From Fasciola hepatica (Eukaryota; Platyhelminthes; Trematoda; Plagiorchiida; Fasciolidae), in assembly GCA_948099385.1 (NCBI GenBank), contig CANUEZ040000108.1, forward strand, positions 2,180,001 through 2,244,000: 64,000 bases of DNA, read 5' to 3'. Shown piece after piece: positions 59,950 through 64,000 of the stretch. Made by a program: the position numbers and the translations under genes. Position 1 is the first letter of the stretch; every line of letters starts with the position of its first letter. Below the pieces are notes generated by a model. That model was not told the origin of the DNA, did no database searches, and saw only the letters and a list, made by a program, of their open reading frames with translations.

Positions 59950-61180
59950 AACTACACTTGACACAATTTTGACCAATCACCAATCGAGTCAAGATTCCGT
60001 TGGTTGCTATCCAGCATAGAGTGGAGACTATCTACGGAAACATGTGCACGATTTTAGTGTCATCGGAAAAGAGAGATAGAGCGCCACAGTGGATCCCATT
60101 CAAGACACCAACGATGTATATACAAAACAATATGGTCCAAGAAAACTAACCTGAATCAAACCACTTGTCATGGGCCTGGTGGAAGACCAGTGACAACCGA
60201 CTGGTACCTCCTATGTGAGTGAGGATAAACAAAAAGGATACCACGACAGGAGCGTGCCAGCCAGATCCAGGTTTGAGTTTGATCAACCAATGCTAGTGCG
60301 ATGCCTTGTCGAGGGATGTTGACAGATCTACGAATAAGATGGTTGCAAACATCTATCGCCAATAGCTGATGCCAGTGCACTTGGGAATCCAGTTTGATAG
60401 AACGTGCGTGACGATGATTTGGTGCGGCCACGTTGGTCAAGGTTTAGTAGTCCGTTGAACAGGAGAAAGTCCGTTAGTTCAGACTCACGACTCGCTCCAT
60501 AGACTTCCATACCATCGGAGTATGGTCAACTGGACGGCAGTTGTCAGGGTCGTTCTCTGAACCCTTCTTAAAACAGGACATGATAGCGCAGGTGTGCCAC
60601 TGCTGTGGGGTCACAGTATTATACATGGAAGTTGTAAATGGGTTGAGTAACAACAAAGCCACATCGAAGCCATCGAAAGGGAAAAGGGCCGGCGGTTGTA
60701 GTGAAAATGCACTCATTTCCGGCAGTCTACAACGTATCTGCCACCCCACCTATAAACTTTGTTTTATCATTACAAACCAAGCCGTTCCTGACTCTACCGG
60801 TAAACCCACATACATTCTTGTAAGCCCCCCATGATCATTTCTAGCTCTGTGGTCTTTGCTCTAAACGTTCGCATAAATACCTCTGTGGCTCGACTTTGTT
60901 TTTCTGACTGCTAGCGAAGCATCGTTTGATTCGTGACTGTGGTTATCTACCGCCTTCGTTCGCCACTTTGTCTCTTTAGCCCTGAGCGCAAAACGGTATT
61001 CGCCTTGGCCCATGTTTTGACGAGGATTTAGTCTTGAGGACTAACTGGTGTACTTCAAATGAAGTACAATGATTAGATGTGAGAGTAGAGCTGGAAGTAG
61101 CAGGGATGGCAGGAACGTGAATATAGACACAACATATGATTGAGAAGTGAGAATTAAACGCTTCTGTTACTATCATGTAT
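59950..61180 (-). pseudogene. LINE reverse transcriptase
   Basis: SSKHGPRRIPFCAQG (near 61,010) is the decayed 'GPDGIPxxxLK' block. CFKKGSENDPDNCRPVDHTP at about 60,575-60,510 matches 'xFKKGxxxDPxNYRPVSLTS', and WKSMERVV follows ('xKxMExII'). LLNLDQRGR at 60,450 matches 'LLxxxQHGF'. In the frame 60,440-60,168, IALALVDQTQTW and VVTGLPPGP close the block, the latter for 'VxSGVPQGS'. Around 60,080 the minus strand reads FSDDTKI: the catalytic FADD loop with A changed to S but both aspartates present. It needs several frames, so it is not functional. Confidence 0.8.
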
Positions 61181-61664
61181 GAGTGGACAGTGTTTGAGCC
61201 ATATACCAGAAAACTTGGGTGATTCTTTTTGGAGTGTTGCGATCTTATCTCGGCAAATCGGACAAAAGCCCACGAGGGCGACTGCCCCCTGTTTTTTGTA
61301 ATGCATTTCAGAGAAGTGACTGAGCTTGAGGTTAGTCCTGCTGATGCGCAACAGAATGGAGAAATCCTTTTTGATAGTGTTTGTGCTGCAGGCCCTGGCC
61401 CGGTTCTCGATATTTGTAAGCTCTGGCGCTGGTTGAATGGGGTACAACCTAAACTAAGCCCTTAGGCAGCTGTTTTTTGCATAAATGTCAGGTGCCTTTT
61501 GAATGTAGGAGACCAAAAAGAATACACATCAGTCCCCAGAGCGAATCGTGTTGGGCAGTAGATCCCAACTACGGCGGTCGCAAGGGTTTATGATATCATC
61601 AGAGGGCGGATCACCGAGAGGGCCTTGGATGAACACAAGACCATCTTGGGGTCACTGCCCGTAA

Positions 61665-62431
61665 CTAGGCGAACGACTGTCTAGTAGGTGTGGTCATATG
61701 TTTAGTCCAAACTTCATTGGGATCAAATGAAAGAAAACCAGTTGAAGCTTCCTGGCTTGTATTGGAGGACCACTTAACCTGGCGATAGTTGAAGTCACTT
61801 GAAATAAGTTCGACATTCACAGGGTGGTCCAAAGCCGCAATAAATGTGACAACAGGAGCCTTAGTTGTAGTCGTCAGTAATTCGGGAGAACAGTGAACAC
61901 ACCATAATAATCCTTCATGGCTACTGATGTTTATTAGCAACCAAAGGGAGTCTTTCACCGTATTATGGCGAATATTAGCCGGACACTCGCCATCTGGTCT
62001 GGATTAGACAGGCTTTGACGCCCGGCGATACTTGTATGATCCAGACGGGGCTGCTGAGAAAGCCACCTCTTTGTAACTAAGATTGTGTCGGATTTGGTGG
62101 ATAACTCTAAGGTTCCCAAGTGAGGCATTTTTGTGGTTACTGAGCGGCTGTTGGTGAGAATGAAGAGGAGATCATCAGTTGAGCTGGATAGGTGATCATG
62201 AGGGTCGCGCAGTATAGATGGAGTGATCACAAAATGGCAAGACGAAGGGTTGAAGATATTGGCCTTAGCGGGGTTTCTAGTGGGAAGCTCTGGGTACAAA
62301 GTACTTAGGGGCTTGGTATCGAGGGTAGCATGGTCAACATGGGCTGAATAGCTCCTTCTGCGTTCAGATTCAGACGGACTCATGGGGTTGTGGTGCCTGG
62401 CTATACCAAAATGCAGTTGAGGTAGGATCAC
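61665..62431 (-). pseudogene. LINE apurinic/apyrimidinic endonuclease domain
   Basis: The frame 62,431-61,955 (158 codons) has a Ser/Pro-rich start, then LTNSRSVTTKMPHLGTLEL ('NxRSxxxKxxxL') and SDTILVTKRWLSQQ, where the catalytic TETW has become TKRW. The frame 61,958-61,665 continues with LLWCVHCSPE ('LxxCVYRPP') and VELISSDFNYRQVKW ('ILVGDFNxPxIxW', the glycine changed to Ser). THMTTPTR closes it for 'QxVxxPTR'. The glutamate of TETW is lost, so the nuclease is dead. Confidence 0.8.
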
Positions 62432-64000
62432 CAGATTGGACGTAACTGTTTGTATGACAGAGGTGCGGCTAGTTGAGCAAAGGGGGGGTTGTAAGCAAGA
62501 GGAGAGGAATGCCCTAGTTGATTCACTTGCCCGGGGCTTGTGGGTTATCCCAATAGGCAGGTTTTATAGGGGGCTGGTACCGTGTGCCTACGGTGGATCT
62601 CGTGGTCTGAGGTATGGAAATTGAAAAGTGTATTCGATAAGCTGCAATATGGTGCGGTGATAGGTTCAGAACAGGAGGGCTGGTGATGCTGCGGAGCCTG
62701 GCTTACGAGAAGCTACGTAGGCTGACTCGTTAGGATAGGAGGGATGGTTCGGCTGACAGGGGAATTACGGGCGCCTGCATGGCAGAGAGGGTCGCTGGGA
62801 AGAGTGCGTAAAGAGAGGGGATCTCCATTGAAGTCAGCGGCCTGGTAAGCTTAAGCTTTGAAGGGTTGCAGGGGGGAAAATGAATGGGAAGTTACTGATA
62901 GGGGCTGGAGTAAGAAAGTAGTGTGCGTCGACGCCTAAGGCCGGTGGAAATGAGGGGCCACAGCTAGGTTTTAAGAGTGGACGAAGAACAAATGGAATAG
63001 CATAGGTCACCAAGAGTTTACTCTAGGTACTGAGATGGCCGTAGAGTAGGAGGGGCGATAGAAATAATGACGCCGGATGGGAAGGAAAAGTCATTCGAGG
63101 GACCGGAAACACGGGTGTTGGGAGGATATGAGAGGTTGATACGCGCGGTGGGCCATGAGAACAGGAGAAGGCTGGTTGGCATATATCCATAAAAGATGCT
63201 CGGATGAAGTTCCCGCTAGCTGGTTCAGGGCTCTGCAATACCGCGACCGGGTTGGGTAGCCGAGAAATGTGGTGACTAAGTGGTGGGCTGGCCATAATTC
63301 CAGGCTTCCCCCTATCTGAGTGTACAATTGCTGAAATTTTGTGTTCCGTCCAGCACCAACATCAATTCATAGAGGTTGCAATTATTGGACAGTTTTCTAA
63401 AGACAGCCGCAAGCCGGTAGTTCTGGTCAGGCCTGGATGAGGGATATTTGTGGATTAATTGTGGGTGGCCCCGAATATTGGGTGGGCTAACCGCTCATAC
63501 CAAACACGAATGGTAAGTGGCTTCTTTTGGTGGTTAAAGGTTAAAATATTGAAGCCTAATATATATGAGTGGACCCAGGATCCTAGTGGGAATAGGATGT
63601 ATGCCATGTGTTTTATGAGTTGGTTGACGATGGTTATCCTGCGTGCTAGGTAGGCTAGTGGCCCTTACTAAACGCAAGTTACTGGTGGGCTTTTGTTTCA
63701 TAAGGTTAGATCGCGGAAGCCCCAAAGATGTACGAAGACCAGAAGGCGTGTTTAACAAGGGGACTACACAGTGATTTTTCTGAGAAGGTTGAGGAGGTAC
63801 GGGGGAGGTCGGTTAGTCAATGTCTACTCTGAATAATCGGGACTGGAAGTTCGAGGCAAGTCGGAACGATTTCATATTTTGCGAGTGTTCATGATGGTAC
63901 AGTGAACATATATTGACGGCTTCGTCACATACATCGAGACTTCTGCATTGGGAGCTAAAACTTTTCCTCCTCAGTGGTTTTTTGCATCAGCAGCAATCTT
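62432..64000 (-). other. possible ORF1/5' region of the adjacent LINE
   Basis: The minus strand upstream of the endonuclease is CT-rich and encodes Ser/Pro-rich frames (63,327-63,091 and 63,295-63,023, 78 and 90 codons). Composition and position suit ORF1 of the LINE at 59.2-62.4 kb. No ORF1 motif (esterase, zinc knuckle, coiled coil) is visible. The far right end (63.4-64.0 kb) shows nothing recognisable. Confidence 0.3.

Larger units (their letters stand above)
59190..62431 (-). mobile_element. APE-type LINE, degenerate, with endonuclease and RT
   Basis: The minus strand shows endonuclease (62,431-61,665), an uncertain linker (61,664-61,180), RT fingers and palm (61,180-59,950) and then long CT-rich open frames (59,637-59,194, 147 codons) where the C-terminal region should be. 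The order matches LINE ORF2. The C-terminal 'RRLRGDL' signature and a 3' tail are not visible, so the 3' end is uncertain. Frameshifts are frequent. Confidence 0.75.

Noticed and set aside
63023..63327. Collagen- or mucin-like secreted protein
   Set aside because: The Ser/Pro richness follows the CT-rich strand composition seen in other LINE copies. There is no signal peptide or regular repeat.
1..64000. CRISPR array, phage island or bacterial defence system
   Set aside because: There are no short regularly spaced repeats, no dense long open frames and no ribosome-binding-site spacing. All recognised protein domains are eukaryotic retroelement domains.

Overview
The window looks like repeat-rich, non-genic DNA from a large metazoan genome. 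It is a graveyard of decayed retrotransposons of several ages. I found no intact host gene, rRNA or tRNA gene, CRISPR array or bacterial-type operon. The longest open frame is only 214 codons and belongs to repeat sequence. The mix of BEL/Pao LTR elements, Ty3/Gypsy relics and APE-type LINEs with an (ATT)n tail fits a flatworm (a tapeworm or fluke with a big genome). That taxon call is an inference from the element families alone.

Layout. 0.7-2.8 kb: a minus-strand LINE-like copy ending in an (ATT)n tail. A dispersed repeat module lies at 2.8-3.1 kb, with a second copy at 57.8-58.0 kb. 4.75-5.29 kb: a frameshifted Ty3/Gypsy integrase relic. 7.75-11.1 kb: a minus-strand LINE with endonuclease, reverse transcriptase, C-terminal region and tail in order. 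11.31-17.61 kb: a complete but dead minus-strand BEL/Pao element between two ~370-bp LTRs, with gag, protease, RT, RNase H, integrase and a DUF5641-like tail. A degenerate tandem-repeat block lies just inside its 3' LTR. 20.17-27.06 kb: three near-identical head-to-tail copies of a 2,296-bp unit. 28.05 kb: a 44-bp duplication. 30.8-31.5 and 34.4-35.7 kb: two plus-strand LINE RT remnants.

35.7-45.7 kb: a large inverted repeat, with 1,997-bp arms at 35,685-37,681 and 43,711-45,707 around a 6.0-kb spacer. I noticed three mismatches between the arms and no indels. Each arm carries a BEL/Pao gag fragment and pyrimidine-rich LINE sequence. The spacer holds another LINE 3' end and a LINE endonuclease. 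46.5-51.2 kb: a LINE C-terminus and a second, truncated minus-strand BEL/Pao element. 52.4-53.0 kb: a plus-strand LINE endonuclease. 55.2-56.2 kb: two adjacent minus-strand LINE 3' ends. 59.2-62.4 kb: a degenerate minus-strand LINE with endonuclease and RT.

None of the retroelement reading frames is intact, and in both BEL/Pao copies the RT catalytic motif is altered. The most notable structures are the two recent rearrangements: the exact 2,296-bp triplication and the ~2-kb inverted duplication. Either may be a genuine recent event or an assembly artefact. No conserved accessory system supported by the sequence was found.
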